From the NCBI RefSeq assembly GCF_024347435.1, contig NZ_AP025480.1:2356001-2420000 (forward strand): 64,000 bases of DNA, in the 5' to 3' direction. The translations under genes were made by a program, and so were the position numbers. The notes under the pieces were generated by a model. That model made no database searches. It had not been told where the DNA came from and saw only the letters and a list, made by a program, of their open reading frames with translations. Each line of letters starts with the position of its first letter. Position 1 is the stretch's first letter. The stretch is from Vibrio cyclitrophicus (GTDB taxonomy: Bacteria > Pseudomonadota > Gammaproteobacteria > Enterobacterales > Vibrionaceae). Positions 8,907-18,507 of the stretch are shown piece after piece.

Positions 8907-9839
8907 TTAGTCTTTGTAGATTGAAAACTCACCTGCACAAGCCACTAACTGCTCGCGAGTGATCATGAATACGCCATGGCCACCATTTGAGAACTCAATC
9001 CAAGTGAATGGAATCTCAGGGTATTGGTCCATCATGTGAACCATTGAGTTACCCACTTCACAGATCAAGATACCATCATCAGTTAGGTAATCTGGTGCGT
9101 TAGACAGAATACGGCGAACCAGTTTAAGGCCATCAGTACCCGCTGCTAGGCCAAGTTCCGGCTCATGAGTAAACTCTTCCGGTAGGCTGTTCATATCTTC
9201 TTCGTCCACGTAAGGTGGGTTCGATACGATCAGGTTGTATTTCTCTTTAGGCAAATCACGGAAAAGATCTGAACGGATTGGGAATACTTGTTGCTCCATG
9301 CCGTGATCTTGAACGTTCTGCTCTGCAACTTGTAGTGCATCCGTCGAGATATCAATCGCGTCAACTTCAGCATCTGGGAAAGCGTGAGCACATGCGATAG
9401 CAATACAACCACTACCCGTACACATATCCATGATACGAACTGGTTCTTCAGTTAACCATGGTTGGAACTGAGCTTCGATCAATTCACCAATTGGAGAGCG
9501 AGGCACAAGAACACGCTCATCAACAAAAAACTCAAGGCCACAGAACCAAGCTTTATTGGTTAGGTAAGCCGTTGGTGTACGATCATTGATACGCTTGATC
9601 ACACGTTCAACGATGCGTAAACGCTCGCTGCTCGTTAGACGAGAGTTCATAACGTGCGAGGGAACATCAATCGGTAGATAAAGAGTAGGTAAAATAAGTT
9701 GTACCGCCTCATCCCACGCGTTATCAGTGCCGTGACCATAAAATAGGCCCGCTGCGTTAAAGCGGCTAACAGTCCAACGAATCACATCTTGAAGCGTGTG
9801 TAGTTCTGATACCGCTTCTTCTACAAAAATCTTATCCAA
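8907..9839 (-). CDS. prmB: PrmB, ribosomal protein uL3 N5-glutamine methyltransferase
   Basis: PrmB uses S-adenosylmethionine to methylate a glutamine of ribosomal protein L3 in the cytoplasm. The 310-residue product matches E. coli PrmB almost end to end, from [13 protein letters not shown] to the final FSIYKD. The SAM-binding motif [14 protein letters not shown] is near residue 140 and the catalytic NPPY near residue 205 ([12 protein letters not shown]). It is divergent from smrB, with 62 nt between the start codons, the same neighbours as in E. coli. Confidence 0.95.
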   Translation of the reverse strand: MDKIFVEEAVSELHTLQDVIRWTVSRFNAAGLFYGHGTDNAWDEAVQLILPTLYLPIDVPSHVMNSRLTSSERLRIVERVIKRINDRTPTAYLTNKAWFCGLEFFVDERVLVPRSPIGELIEAQFQPWLTEEPVRIMDMCTGSGCIAIACAHAFPDAEVDAIDISTDALQVAEQNVQDHGMEQQVFPIRSDLFRDLPKEKYNLIVSNPPYVDEEDMNSLPEEFTHEPELGLAAGTDGLKLVRRILSNAPDYLTDDGILICEVGNSMVHMMDQYPEIPFTWIEFSNGGHGVFMITREQLVACAGEFSIYKD

Positions 9840-9901
9840 AATTGTCTCCGAAAAGCGCTACAATACTGCTAATTACGTTTCTAATTAGAATTCATAACCT
9901 G

Positions 9902-10432
9902 ATGAGCAAAAAAGACACCGACTTTGATGACGATTTCGCCCTGTTCAACGATGCAGTAAAGGGCGTTAAAAAGTTGCAACAGGATACCATAGTCCAGCAG
10001 CCAAAAAGAAATGCCAAACAAAAAGAAATTACTCGAACGGCAAGACAAGCCAGCGATAGCGAGTTTTATTTCTCTGACGAGTTCATTCCGCACCTTAGTG
10101 AGGAAGGGCCAACACGCTATGCGCGTGATGATGTCTCTAAATACGAAGTCAAGCGACTGCGTCGCGGTGTTTACGTGCCTGACGTGTACCTAGATATGCA
10201 TGGTATGACACAACAAGAAGCAAAGCGCGAACTAGGAGCTATGATTGCTCACTGTATTAAAGAGAGCGTAGCTTGTGCTTGCGTGCAACATGGTATCGGT
10301 AAGCACATTCTTAAACAAAAAGTGCCTTTGTGGTTAGCACAACACCCAGATGTAATGGCTTTTCACCAAGCACCTTTAGAATTTGGTGGTAATGGCGCAC
10401 TACTGGTTTTGCTTTCAATTCCTGAGAAGTAA
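9902..10432 (+). CDS. smrB: SmrB, ribosome rescue endonuclease with Smr domain
   Basis: SmrB cleaves mRNA between collided ribosomes. The 176-residue protein has a disordered charged N-terminus and a C-terminal Smr domain: DMHGMTQQEAKRELGAMI (the first motif is usually DLHG), HGIGKHILKQKVPLWL and AFHQAPLEFGGNGALLVLL. The open frame begins 20 codons earlier, but MSKKDTDFDDDF agrees with known SmrB starts, so I use the ATG at 9902. The Leu to Met change in DxHG is conservative. The gene ends at a bidirectional terminator shared with sixA. Confidence 0.93.
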   Translation: MSKKDTDFDDDFALFNDAVKGVKKLQQDTIVQQPKRNAKQKEITRTARQASDSEFYFSDEFIPHLSEEGPTRYARDDVSKYEVKRLRRGVYVPDVYLDMHGMTQQEAKRELGAMIAHCIKESVACACVQHGIGKHILKQKVPLWLAQHPDVMAFHQAPLEFGGNGALLVLLSIPEK

Positions 10433-10495
10433 CTCTCATTTACTCGACGGGTTTACTTGTTACCGATTAACTCCTTCCCCCAAAGCCAAAACAAC

Positions 10496-10531
10496 AAAGG
10501 GCACCTCAATATGATTGAGGTGCCCTTTCTA
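10496..10531. terminator. Bidirectional terminator between smrB and sixA
   Basis: AAAGGGCACCTCAAT pairs perfectly with ATTGAGGTGCCCTTT around a 3-nt loop. It lies between the convergent smrB and sixA genes; T-rich tracts follow on both strands, weaker on the plus strand. Confidence 0.85.
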
Positions 10532-10580
10532 TTTATCTTTGCTTATTGTTGTCTTTAGGATTTCACCAAGCTTTGTCAGC

Positions 10581-11045
10581 CTATGGATTAATGTTCCAAA
10601 GCAACTCGCCCTTTTGTGTCTGAAGGTCAAATTCAATACAAGCTAAACCAGAAGTCGGAAACATGGGCGGTGCCATGCCTGTCGCAAACTCTGCGGTTAA
10701 GTAGCCAACTAGAGGTAAATGAGAAACAAATAAAATGTTCTCTAGTTTTTCTACTTCAGCCATAGCTAAAGCCAAATCAAACACATCGTCGGACATACCA
10801 TAAGGGGTAATATCATCACAGGTTTCTACTTTTTTTCCAGAAAACGCCTGAGAGATCTCTAACCATGTTTCTTGTGCCCTTAGATATGGGCTCACAAGCA
10901 CTTTATCGAACTGGCTGAACCCTTGCTCATTTGCAGCTTGTGCCACCGCAAGAGACGCCATTTTGCCGCGCTTCGTTAACGCTCGTTCTGCATCCGAGTT
11001 AGCAAAATGTTCTGCTTCACCGTGGCGCATTATGAATATTTTCAT
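10581..11045 (-). CDS. sixA: SixA phosphohistidine phosphatase
   Basis: A 154-residue histidine-phosphatase protein. The catalytic RHG is at residues 7-9 (MKIFIMRHGEAEHFAN), and the second-half catalytic His is in VSHLPLVGYL. SixA removes phosphate from histidines of phosphorelay proteins; in E. coli the targets include the nitrogen PTS (NPr) and ArcB. The ATG has AGGA 6 nt upstream. It is divergent from the following protease gene. Confidence 0.92.
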   Translation of the reverse strand: MKIFIMRHGEAEHFANSDAERALTKRGKMASLAVAQAANEQGFSQFDKVLVSPYLRAQETWLEISQAFSGKKVETCDDITPYGMSDDVFDLALAMAEVEKLENILFVSHLPLVGYLTAEFATGMAPPMFPTSGLACIEFDLQTQKGELLWNINP

Positions 11046-11349
11046 GTTCAGTCCTGTCTACGTAACATTTCGAAAGTCGATATATCCCATATCAGCGATA
11101 CGCTACTTAGCGTTTGGCTCTCAATCCAGAGAATCCGCAGTCTATATAAATAATTATATCAAGTCACTTGCTAAAGAGTCCGACTTTCTTAACAATCTTA
11201 TTAAAAGAAAATAAATCACTGATAAAAATCGATAAAAGTGATTTAGAAGTCGCCAAAAAGCTCTTGATATCCCAAAATATGAACGCAAGGTTTGCACCTC
11301 AAATCATCACGTACATAATTTAAAAACCACCTTCTCTGGAGATGCTTCT
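11046..11349. promoter_or_regulatory. Intergenic region between sixA and the pitrilysin-like gene
   Basis: This 304-nt AT-rich gap separates divergent genes and presumably carries both promoters. I see no gene in it. The only marked structure is a perfect 8-bp inverted repeat (AAATCACT / AGTGATTT, 16-nt loop) at 11213-11244, a possible operator. Confidence 0.4.
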
Positions 11350-14127
11350 GTGCATTTAAGCCCTAATGATGAACATCAATACCGTTACCTAACGCTAAAT
11401 AACGGATTGCGAGTAATGTTAGTTCAAGATCAAAACGCTCAAAAAGCTGCAGCCGCACTCGCCGTTAATGTTGGGCACTTTGATGACCCTGCAGACCGAG
11501 AGGGGTTAGCTCACTACTTAGAGCATATGCTATTTTTGGGAACTGAAAAGTATCCAAAGGTCGGAGAGTTCCAAAGTTTTATCAGCCAACATGGCGGTAG
11601 TAACAACGCTTGGACCGGAACAGAACATACCTGCTTCTTTTTTGATGTCGAATTGAATGCATTTGAAACAGCACTCGATCGATTCAGCCAATTTTTTACA
11701 GCACCACTTTTTAACGAAGAAGCACTAGATAAAGAACGCCAAGCGGTGGATTCTGAGTACAAGATGAAACTCAATGATGACTCACGACGCTTGTACCAAG
11801 TTACCAAAGAATTAGTGAACCACAATCACCCATTCTCGAAGTTTTCTGTCGGTAATATCGATACGTTAGGCGACAGAAACGGTGAAACAATTCGACAAGA
11901 GATCTTAGCTTTCCACCAGCAACAGTACTCTGCAGATTTAATGACACTGACATTGTCTGGCAACCAATCATTAGATGAGATGCAAAGTTGGGTGGAGAAT
12001 CGTTTTAACTCAATCACCAATCACAATCTACAAGGTAAAAAGGTTGAAGTGCCTATTATTGGCGAGTTAAGCACGGGCGTACAGGTCCACGTTGAGCCGA
12101 TAAAAGAAGTTCGCAAACTGATTTTAACCTTCCCGATGCCAAGCATGGATGAGCACTATGGTATTAAGCCATTGTCATTCTTTGCACACCTTTTAGGTTA
12201 TGAAGGGGAAGGTAGCTTGATGATGCAGTTAAAAGAGAAAGGTTGGATAACCTCACTCTCAGCTGGTGGCGGCGCAAGCGGCAGTAACTATCGTGATTTC
12301 ACTGTGAGTTGTTCATTGACCATCGAAGGTTTGACTAAAACAGACCATATTATCCAAGCGGTGTTTCAATACATCAAACTGATCGAACAACAAGGCATTG
12401 AAGAGTGGCGCTATTTAGAAAAGCGCGCGGTTTTAGAATCTGCATTCCGCTTTCAAGAACCAGCACGGCCACTCGATGTTGTCAGTCACCTCGTGATCAA
12501 CATGCAGCACTACCAAGAGCAAGACGTGGTGTATGGCGATTATAAAATGTCGCATTTTGACGAAGAGTTACAACGTTCTTTGCTTTCTTACCTATCTGTC
12601 GAAAACATGCGTGCGACCATCGTTGCTCAAGGTTTGGAATACGATAGAGAAGCAAAGTGGTACTTTACGCCCTACTCGGTCACGCCTTTCAGCACAGAGC
12701 AAACTCAGTGTTTTATGTGCATAAATCCCGGTTGGCAGTTTGAGCTACCCAGCAAAAACCCATTTATTTGCTATGACCTCGATCCGGCTGAGATCGAAGG
12801 CAACGCTGAACACCCACAACTATTGGAAGAGCTTGACGGCTTTAAACTATGGCACCTGCAAGACCATCAGTTTCGAGTGCCTAAAGGTGTCGTATATATT
12901 GCTATCGACAGCCCTCATTCGGTAGCTAGCCCGAGAAACATCGTAAAAACTCGCCTATGTGTAGAAATGTTTTTGGACTCACTTGAAAAAGATACCTATC
13001 AGGCTGAAATTGCTGGTATGGGTTACAACATGTATACCCATCAAGGCGGCGTGACTCTAACTCTTTCTGGGTTCAGCGAGAAGCAGCCACAGTTGCTCAA
13101 TATGATCCTTGAACATTTCCAAGCTCGTAACTTTAGTCCAACACGCTTCGAAACGATCAAGCATCAATTGCTCAGAAACTGGAACAACGCATCGCAAGAT
13201 CGTCCTATTTCTCAGCTATTTAATGCGATGACTGGAATACTTCAGCCAAACAACCCACCCTATTCCGTTTTGATAGAAGCCTTGGAAACGATAGAGGTCG
13301 ATGAGCTTTCTTCCTTTGTTCAAGCTATCTTGGCAGAACTGCACGTAGAAATGTTTGTGTATGGCGATTGGCGACAAGCTGATGCTCATAAGATGGCTGA
13401 AACACTTAAAGATGCACTGCGTGTTCAAGATCAGGCTTACGAAGAGTCATTGCGTCCATTAATCATGCTTGGTGAAAACGGCAGTTTCCAACGTGAAGTT
13501 GTGTGTAATCAAGATGATTCGGCAATTGTGGTTTACTACCAATGTCCGGATATCTCACCTAAAAACATTGCACTGTATTCGTTGGCAAACCACTTGATGT
13601 CAGCTACGTTCTTCCATGAGATTCGCACCAAGCAGCAACTAGGCTATATGGTCGGCACTGGCAACATGCCGCTGAACCGGCACCCAGGTATTGTACTTTA
13701 CGTGCAGTCGCCTAATGCAGCTCCAGCAGGCTTGTTAGCTTCTATAGATGAATTCCTCAATGCCTTTTATATGGTGTTGTTGGAACTTAATGACTATCAA
13801 TGGCACAGCAGCAAGCGCGGGCTTTGGAATCAGATTTCAACGCCAGATACGACTTTACGAGGTAGAGCTCAGCGCTTATGGGTTGCGATTGGCAATAAAG
13901 ATTTGGAATTCAACCAAAGGGATCGCGTACTAGAAGAGCTCAAAGAGCTGACTCGCTCGGACATGATGCGTTTTGTGGTCAGTCAACTTAAACCTCGTAC
14001 GGCAAATCGTCTGATTATGCACGCGCAAGGTAATGCACACCATGAAGAAGAAAAGCTGTCCGCAGGTGTGGAAATAGGCTCTATTGATGAGTTTCAGTTA
14101 CGTCCGAAAGATACTGAACTTGGCTAG
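11350..14127 (+). CDS. Insulinase-family (M16) zinc protease, pitrilysin-like
   Basis: A 925-residue M16A metallopeptidase. The inverted zinc motif HYLEH is at residues 55-59, with the third ligand Glu136 exactly 81 residues on, as in E. coli pitrilysin. The active N-terminal half is followed by an inactive homologous half. Unlike E. coli pitrilysin there is no signal peptide (MHLSPNDEHQYRYLTLNNGL), so it is probably cytoplasmic and degrades small peptides. The start is GTG with GGAG 8 nt upstream; an overlapping ATG at 11342 hits a stop after five codons. A strong terminator follows. Confidence 0.92.
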   Translation: MHLSPNDEHQYRYLTLNNGLRVMLVQDQNAQKAAAALAVNVGHFDDPADREGLAHYLEHMLFLGTEKYPKVGEFQSFISQHGGSNNAWTGTEHTCFFFDVELNAFETALDRFSQFFTAPLFNEEALDKERQAVDSEYKMKLNDDSRRLYQVTKELVNHNHPFSKFSVGNIDTLGDRNGETIRQEILAFHQQQYSADLMTLTLSGNQSLDEMQSWVENRFNSITNHNLQGKKVEVPIIGELSTGVQVHVEPIKEVRKLILTFPMPSMDEHYGIKPLSFFAHLLGYEGEGSLMMQLKEKGWITSLSAGGGASGSNYRDFTVSCSLTIEGLTKTDHIIQAVFQYIKLIEQQGIEEWRYLEKRAVLESAFRFQEPARPLDVVSHLVINMQHYQEQDVVYGDYKMSHFDEELQRSLLSYLSVENMRATIVAQGLEYDREAKWYFTPYSVTPFSTEQTQCFMCINPGWQFELPSKNPFICYDLDPAEIEGNAEHPQLLEELDGFKLWHLQDHQFRVPKGVVYIAIDSPHSVASPRNIVKTRLCVEMFLDSLEKDTYQAEIAGMGYNMYTHQGGVTLTLSGFSEKQPQLLNMILEHFQARNFSPTRFETIKHQLLRNWNNASQDRPISQLFNAMTGILQPNNPPYSVLIEALETIEVDELSSFVQAILAELHVEMFVYGDWRQADAHKMAETLKDALRVQDQAYEESLRPLIMLGENGSFQREVVCNQDDSAIVVYYQCPDISPKNIALYSLANHLMSATFFHEIRTKQQLGYMVGTGNMPLNRHPGIVLYVQSPNAAPAGLLASIDEFLNAFYMVLLELNDYQWHSSKRGLWNQISTPDTTLRGRAQRLWVAIGNKDLEFNQRDRVLEELKELTRSDMMRFVVSQLKPRTANRLIMHAQGNAHHEEEKLSAGVEIGSIDEFQLRPKDTELG

Positions 14128-14147
14128 TAATTCTAGATAAAAAACCG

Positions 14148-14177
14148 AAGGTTGATGCGGATGCATCAACCTTTTTT
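14148..14177 (+). terminator. Terminator of the pitrilysin-like gene
   Basis: AAGGTTGATGC pairs with GCATCAACCTT and is followed by T6, about 20 nt after the stop codon. Confidence 0.85.
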
Positions 14178-14198
14178 ATTGGGGCAATATAAAAGCAG

Positions 14199-14355
14199 AT
14201 CTCCTATTACGCTCCTTCGTCGCTTTAGGAGATGACGATAGTTTTGATTGAGATGTGTTTGCCCTCTCATTTATCAACGCAATAACTTACTTTTTGTCTC
14301 TCGCTCGTTATTCCCGAGAAAGAGGAACAATTGAATCGAGAATCTCATTCCTCTC
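14199..14355. repeat. Possible intergenic palindromic repeat element
   Basis: Between two convergent terminators there are two stem-forming stretches: ATCTCCTA...TAGGAGAT at 14199-14233, and an imperfect palindrome at about 14310-14355 (CGAGAAAGAGGAAC against TTCCTCTCG). The second resembles the ATTCCCGAG...GGAATCTC repeats scattered between genes in vibrios. It has no coding potential. Copy number elsewhere in the genome would decide. Confidence 0.3.
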
Positions 14356-14370
14356 GCTCACCCATAAAAC

Positions 14371-14400
14371 AGAAAAGCCCGCATCAACTTGATGCGGGCT
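14371..14400 (-). terminator. Terminator of the fadIJ operon
   Basis: On the minus strand AGCCCGCATCAA pairs with TTGATGCGGGCT and runs into TTTT, 22 nt after the fadJ stop. Confidence 0.85.
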
Positions 14401-14422
14401 CAATAATTAGCGTACTAGAGAG

Positions 14423-16651
14423 TTACTTATAAAAAGACTCATCCAAACCAGCACGTGTCAGTAGGCCATCACATGGTGCGAAACGATCACCGTACTTCTT
14501 AGCGAAATCGTTCATCATCTCAACCAGTGACTTAATGCCCACTTGGTCCATATAACGGAAAGGCCCACCTAAGAATGGCGGGAAACCAATGCCGAAAATA
14601 GCACCGATATCACCGTCTCTTGGACTACGTATAATACCATCATCCAGGCAGCGAACCGCTTCGTTTAGCATAGGAAGCACACAGCGCATTGCGATATCGT
14701 TATCGCTCAACTTAGGATCTGGTTGTAGCTTAAGCAGCTTGTAAACTGACTTATCGACTTCTTTCTTCTTACCTTTGTAAGTGTAGAAACCTTTACCACT
14801 CTTACGACCTTTACGGTTGTCATTTAAAAGAATATCGAACACATCAGGGCCTTGGAAACGATCGCCGAGTTCATTCACTAAAATCGGAATAATCTTCGCT
14901 CCGATATCAACACCTACCTCATCTAACAAGGTAATTGGGCCAACCGGGAAACCGAAATCCAGTAACACGCTGTCAAGTTTTTCAATCGGCTCATTCGCCA
15001 GTAACAAGTGCGCAGCTTCATTCATGTACGGAGCAAGAATACGGTTCACATAAAAACCAGCCGTGTCTTTAACAACAATCGGGGTCTTGCCTTGCTTCTT
15101 CGCTAATGCCACAACTGTCGAAATCGTCTCTTCTGACGTTGTTTCATGAGGAATAACTTCAACCAATGGCATTTTATTTGCTGGGCTGAAGTAGTGAAGG
15201 CCCACAACGTTTTCTGGTCGCTGTGCCTTCTCTGCAATCTTGTGGATTGGCAATGAAGAAGTGTTGGTCGCAAAAATAGTCTCAGGTTTCGCATTCGCCT
15301 CAATGTCGGCAATCATCGATTGCTTGAGATCAAGGTCTTCAAATACGGCTTCAATCACGACATCGGTGTGATTAAAGCTCGTAAAATCGATGCCACCAGA
15401 AAGCTGCAGCATTTTGCTTTCAAGTTCAGCTTTACTCAAAATGCGACGTTTACGCTGCTTGTCGAACAACTTAAAGTTGTAGTTAAGTGCGTTCAGAACG
15501 CCTTCGTTGGAAACGTCTTTAATGCGAACCGGCACTTTAGCTTTAGCAACACTAACATGGCTAATACCAGCCCCCATTAGGCCACCACCCAACACCCCAA
15601 CACGCTTAACGGCTTTAGGCTCTGCGTCTGCACCGTGCTCTTTTTTCATTTCAGTGGTTGCGAAGAAAATCGAACGCAGGGCTTTGGATTCCGAAGTCAT
15701 CACCAGCTCAGAGAAACGCTTTGCTTCATACTGAAGGCCTTTGTCGAAGCCGTTCTCGAGGCCATAACGAATTACATCAAGAATCGCATCTGCTGCTGGG
15801 TAATTGCCGCGTGTTTTCTGATTAGTTTTCTTAGAAGCTTGTTCGAAAATCACTTTACGACCAAGGCCATTACGTGAAATTAGCTTTTCTTTAGTTGAAG
15901 CCTGATTTTGAGACGCTAGGCGTTTGCCTTTTTTGCTACCAGCATTCTTTTCAACAAAGCTTTTAGCCACTTCGAGCAAGATAGTTTCCGGAACACAAGC
16001 ATCGACTACACCTAAAGATTTTGCTTTCTTAGCACGCAACTGCTTACCCGTAAGGATTAAGTCCAGAGATGGCAATAAACCAATAAGGCGAGGAAGACGT
16101 TGTGTGCCGCCCGAGCCGGGCAACAAACCTAGTTGGACTTCTGGCAAACCAAGACGAGTCTTGTCTGAATCGGTACATACGCGATAGTCACAGGAAAGAG
16201 CTAGCTCTAAACCACCGCCTAAACAAGGGCCATGTATCGCTGCAACCACTGGATAAGGCAAATCAGATAATGTTTGGAACATCTCTTGCCCTTGACGGGC
16301 GAGGGACTGTGCTTCATCAGCGGTTTTACACGCATCAAGCATTCGCACATCAGCACCAGCGATAAAATTATCTGGCTTCAATGAATGTACGATCAAGCCT
16401 TTAACTCGACTTTGCTTTTCTTTTAGCTGCTCAAAAATAGCTTTCATTTCTTCAGCAAAAGCGGCTTGCAGTGTGTTCATTTTCTCGTTTGGCACATCGA
16501 TCGCAAGCCATGCAATATCTTGATCATCGATACTCAGAGAAAACGCTGCTTTCTTATTGGTTGGTTCACTATTTTTCGATTCAATGGCAGTCGCTGAGTC
16601 TGGTTGAGTGACTACTTCTTTTTCTTTTTTTGCATCAAGAGTCGTAGACAT
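14423..16651 (-). CDS. fadJ: FadJ, fatty acid oxidation complex alpha subunit
   Basis: FadJ is bifunctional: enoyl-CoA hydratase (N-terminal crotonase domain, with [21 protein letters not shown]) and L-3-hydroxyacyl-CoA dehydrogenase (Rossmann motif [13 protein letters not shown] and catalytic-His region [12 protein letters not shown]). It works with FadI in beta-oxidation. The open frame extends 16 codons upstream inside fadI. I choose the ATG at 16651 because it overlaps the fadI stop as TAATG and has GGAGG upstream, giving 742 residues against about 714 in E. coli. The extra length is a Lys/Glu-rich N-terminal tail of about 30 residues. Confidence 0.93.
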   Translation of the reverse strand: MSTTLDAKKEKEVVTQPDSATAIESKNSEPTNKKAAFSLSIDDQDIAWLAIDVPNEKMNTLQAAFAEEMKAIFEQLKEKQSRVKGLIVHSLKPDNFIAGADVRMLDACKTADEAQSLARQGQEMFQTLSDLPYPVVAAIHGPCLGGGLELALSCDYRVCTDSDKTRLGLPEVQLGLLPGSGGTQRLPRLIGLLPSLDLILTGKQLRAKKAKSLGVVDACVPETILLEVAKSFVEKNAGSKKGKRLASQNQASTKEKLISRNGLGRKVIFEQASKKTNQKTRGNYPAADAILDVIRYGLENGFDKGLQYEAKRFSELVMTSESKALRSIFFATTEMKKEHGADAEPKAVKRVGVLGGGLMGAGISHVSVAKAKVPVRIKDVSNEGVLNALNYNFKLFDKQRKRRILSKAELESKMLQLSGGIDFTSFNHTDVVIEAVFEDLDLKQSMIADIEANAKPETIFATNTSSLPIHKIAEKAQRPENVVGLHYFSPANKMPLVEVIPHETTSEETISTVVALAKKQGKTPIVVKDTAGFYVNRILAPYMNEAAHLLLANEPIEKLDSVLLDFGFPVGPITLLDEVGVDIGAKIIPILVNELGDRFQGPDVFDILLNDNRKGRKSGKGFYTYKGKKKEVDKSVYKLLKLQPDPKLSDNDIAMRCVLPMLNEAVRCLDDGIIRSPRDGDIGAIFGIGFPPFLGGPFRYMDQVGIKSLVEMMNDFAKKYGDRFAPCDGLLTRAGLDESFYK

Positions 16652-17958
16652 TATTCTACCTCCAAGATCATTGCTGCACCTAAACCACCAGCCGCACAAG
16701 CTGTATTCAGTGCCAAGCCGCCACCGCGACGTTTCAATTCACGTAATGTTTGAGTCATCATACGTGCACCAGTTGCTGCAAACGGGTGACCATAAGCAAT
16801 TGAGCTACCCAGGACGTTGAACTTCTCCATATCAATCTCACCGATCGCTTTGTCACGATCTAAATTCTTCTGAGCAAATTCATCGCTTGCAAACATTTTG
16901 ACGTTAGCCAGAACTTGGGCTGCAAATGCTTCGTGCATCTCGATCAACGTCAAATCTGAAAGCTCGAGGCCTGTGTTCTTCAACACTTGAGAAGTCGCGT
17001 AAGTTGGACCCATCAACATATCTGTTTCAACACCAATCGCTGAAAACGCATAACCACGGATATAACCAAGCACTTCTAAGCCTAGTTCTTTTGCTTTGCC
17101 TTCTCGCATCAACATCACTGCTGCACCACCATCAGTAAGCGGTGTCGCATTGGCTGCAGTAACACTACCGTACTTTCTATCAAATGCTGGGCGTAATTTA
17201 GCGTAACCCTCAACGGTTGAGTCGTGGCGAATATTGTTATCTTCAGCTAGGTATTTTTTATAAGGTGCTGGGAATGCAGTCATCACTTCATCTTTGATTT
17301 TCCCCTCTTTCCAGGCTTTAGAAGCCAAAGAATGAGATCGATGAGCGAGTGCATCTTGCTCTTGACGAGTAATGCTATGGGTTTTAGCCATCTGCTCTGC
17401 TGTTTGACCCATTGAAAGGCCTGTTGAGTACTCAGCGACAGCTGGTGGGACTGGCATTAGATCTTTCACTGAAAGCGTTTTAAGAATCTTCAGCTTTTGA
17501 CCCATAGTTTTCGTTTTGCTTAACGCCAATAAATTTGCCGCCAACTTCTTAGAAACACCGATAGGCAATACAGAAGAGGAATCCGCACCACCGGCAATAC
17601 CGACATCAATCGTGCCCGCCATAATGCTCTCAGTCACGTTAACCGCCGCTTGAAAGCTAGTTGCACAAGCTCGTGTCACACTGTACGCATCGGTATTAAT
17701 ATCCATGCCGGTGCCAAGCACAATTTCACGTGCAATATTTGGCGCTTCTGGCATCTGTACCACTTGACCAAACACAACTTGTTCAATTAGCGCAGGATCG
17801 ACATCTGTTCTCGCAAGCATTTCACTCACGACCATTTTGCCTAAGTCGACCGCAGGCACTTGACTAAATTCAGTGCTCTGACGAGCGAATGGGGTTCGTA
17901 ATCCAGCGACAACGGCAACACGTTCTCCAGAACGGGTTTTGACTTCCTGTTTGCCCAT
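16651..17958 (-). CDS. fadI: FadI, acetyl-CoA acyltransferase (beta subunit)
   Basis: A 435-residue thiolase that cleaves 3-ketoacyl-CoA to acetyl-CoA and a shortened acyl-CoA. The acylated cysteine is Cys98 in TRACATSFQ, the catalytic His is in YGHPFAATG and the second Cys in [10 protein letters not shown]. The length equals E. coli FadI, and FadI rather than FadA fits the FadJ partner. The ATG has AAGGAG 5 nt upstream. Its own promoter and a FadR-like operator lie directly before it, so the operon should be repressed until long-chain acyl-CoA accumulates. Confidence 0.94.
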   Translation of the reverse strand: MGKQEVKTRSGERVAVVAGLRTPFARQSTEFSQVPAVDLGKMVVSEMLARTDVDPALIEQVVFGQVVQMPEAPNIAREIVLGTGMDINTDAYSVTRACATSFQAAVNVTESIMAGTIDVGIAGGADSSSVLPIGVSKKLAANLLALSKTKTMGQKLKILKTLSVKDLMPVPPAVAEYSTGLSMGQTAEQMAKTHSITRQEQDALAHRSHSLASKAWKEGKIKDEVMTAFPAPYKKYLAEDNNIRHDSTVEGYAKLRPAFDRKYGSVTAANATPLTDGGAAVMLMREGKAKELGLEVLGYIRGYAFSAIGVETDMLMGPTYATSQVLKNTGLELSDLTLIEMHEAFAAQVLANVKMFASDEFAQKNLDRDKAIGEIDMEKFNVLGSSIAYGHPFAATGARMMTQTLRELKRRGGGLALNTACAAGGLGAAMILEVE

Positions 17959-17975
17959 GGTTTCTCCTTAAAGTT

Positions 17976-17992
17976 AAGAGGTCTGACCTGAA
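17976..17992. promoter_or_regulatory. FadR operator of fadIJ
   Basis: AAGAGGTCTGACCTGAA contains the full core GGTCTGACC of the FadR consensus (AACTGGTCNGACCAGTT) with near symmetry. It covers the predicted transcription start, 18 nt upstream of the fadI start codon, a classic repressor position. FadR is released by long-chain acyl-CoA. Confidence 0.7.
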
Positions 17993-17994
17993 GC

Positions 17995-18022
17995 ATTGTA
18001 AAGAAGTTGTTAATTAAATCAA
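17995..18022 (-). promoter_or_regulatory. Promoter of fadIJ
   Basis: On the minus strand TTGATT (18017-18022) and TACAAT (17995-18000) are separated by 16 nt, placing the start near 17988, inside the FadR-like site. Confidence 0.55.
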
Positions 18023-18177
18023 ACAAGCGTTTAAATAAACGTGATACGAGTATCTCACTGTTTGAAAATTTAACTGTACCTTCAGGCGAACCTTTTGGGG
18101 TGAAAGGTTGTCCTAAGAGACTAAACTATTGTTAAAGGGCACTGTTACTACAGTGTTTGGGGATTGTTTTCTTGAGG

Positions 18178-18207
18178 CAAAAAAAAACCACACAAAGATG
18201 TGTGGTC
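18178..18207 (-). terminator. Orphan terminator upstream of fadI
   Basis: On the minus strand CCACACA-TCTT-TGTGTGG is followed by nine Ts. No coding gene precedes it on this strand, because the upstream neighbour is divergent. It lies about 160 nt upstream of the fadI promoter. Confidence 0.8.
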
Positions 18208-18342
18208 GGAATGTATATAAAGCAATTAACTTAACGCCAATTGAAATAATCAGTTTCCTGATTAGGAGAAAGTAAAGTCAGCCTTCAAAAGGAAGTGTCG
18301 TCTTGCTCAACATGCTAGCCACGAATGACTAACTAGACGACA
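18180..18342 (-). ncRNA. Candidate small RNA between fadI and the ECF sigma gene
   Basis: A strong rho-independent terminator without a gene implies a short transcript of about 160 nt. Going 5' to 3' on the minus strand, the region folds well: an 8-bp stem TGTCGTCT/AGACGACA enclosing about 35 nt, then CCTT-TTG-AAGG, then a 7-bp stem TAATCAG/CTGATTA capped by a GAAA tetraloop, then the terminator. A -10 candidate TATAGT (18349-18354) lies upstream, but its -35 is poor. No reading frame with a ribosome-binding site is visible. I do not recognise the RNA. The 5' end is inferred. Confidence 0.45.
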
Positions 18343-18426
18343 AGGTGTACTATAGCTTGTTCGAAGCCTTAGATTTTGAAGTAGATCAATTTTCATTGTG
18401 ATTTTACGATTTCCAGTAAATCGGTA

Positions 18427-18435
18427 ACTCTAAAA
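18427..18435 (+). promoter_or_regulatory. Shared motif ACTCTAAAA upstream of the ECF sigma operon
   Basis: This 9-mer also occurs upstream of both fadL genes (19909-19917 and 21558-21566). Here it lies 72 nt before the sigma-factor start codon. It may be a recognition element of the sigma factor or another common regulator. Confidence 0.35.
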
Positions 18436-18507
18436 ACGAAACACAATATAAAAACAAAGCACAACGTATAGAAGACAGCTATACACAGAGCAATTATGGA
18501 GGCTCGT

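Noticed and set aside
11342..11359. ATG overlapping the start of the pitrilysin-like gene as a possible upstream reading frame
   Set aside because: It encodes only five codons before a stop, and its overlap with the Shine-Dalgarno of the GTG start explains it as chance.
16102..16365. 87-codon plus-strand frame inside fadJ
   Set aside because: Antisense shadow of the conserved crotonase domain.
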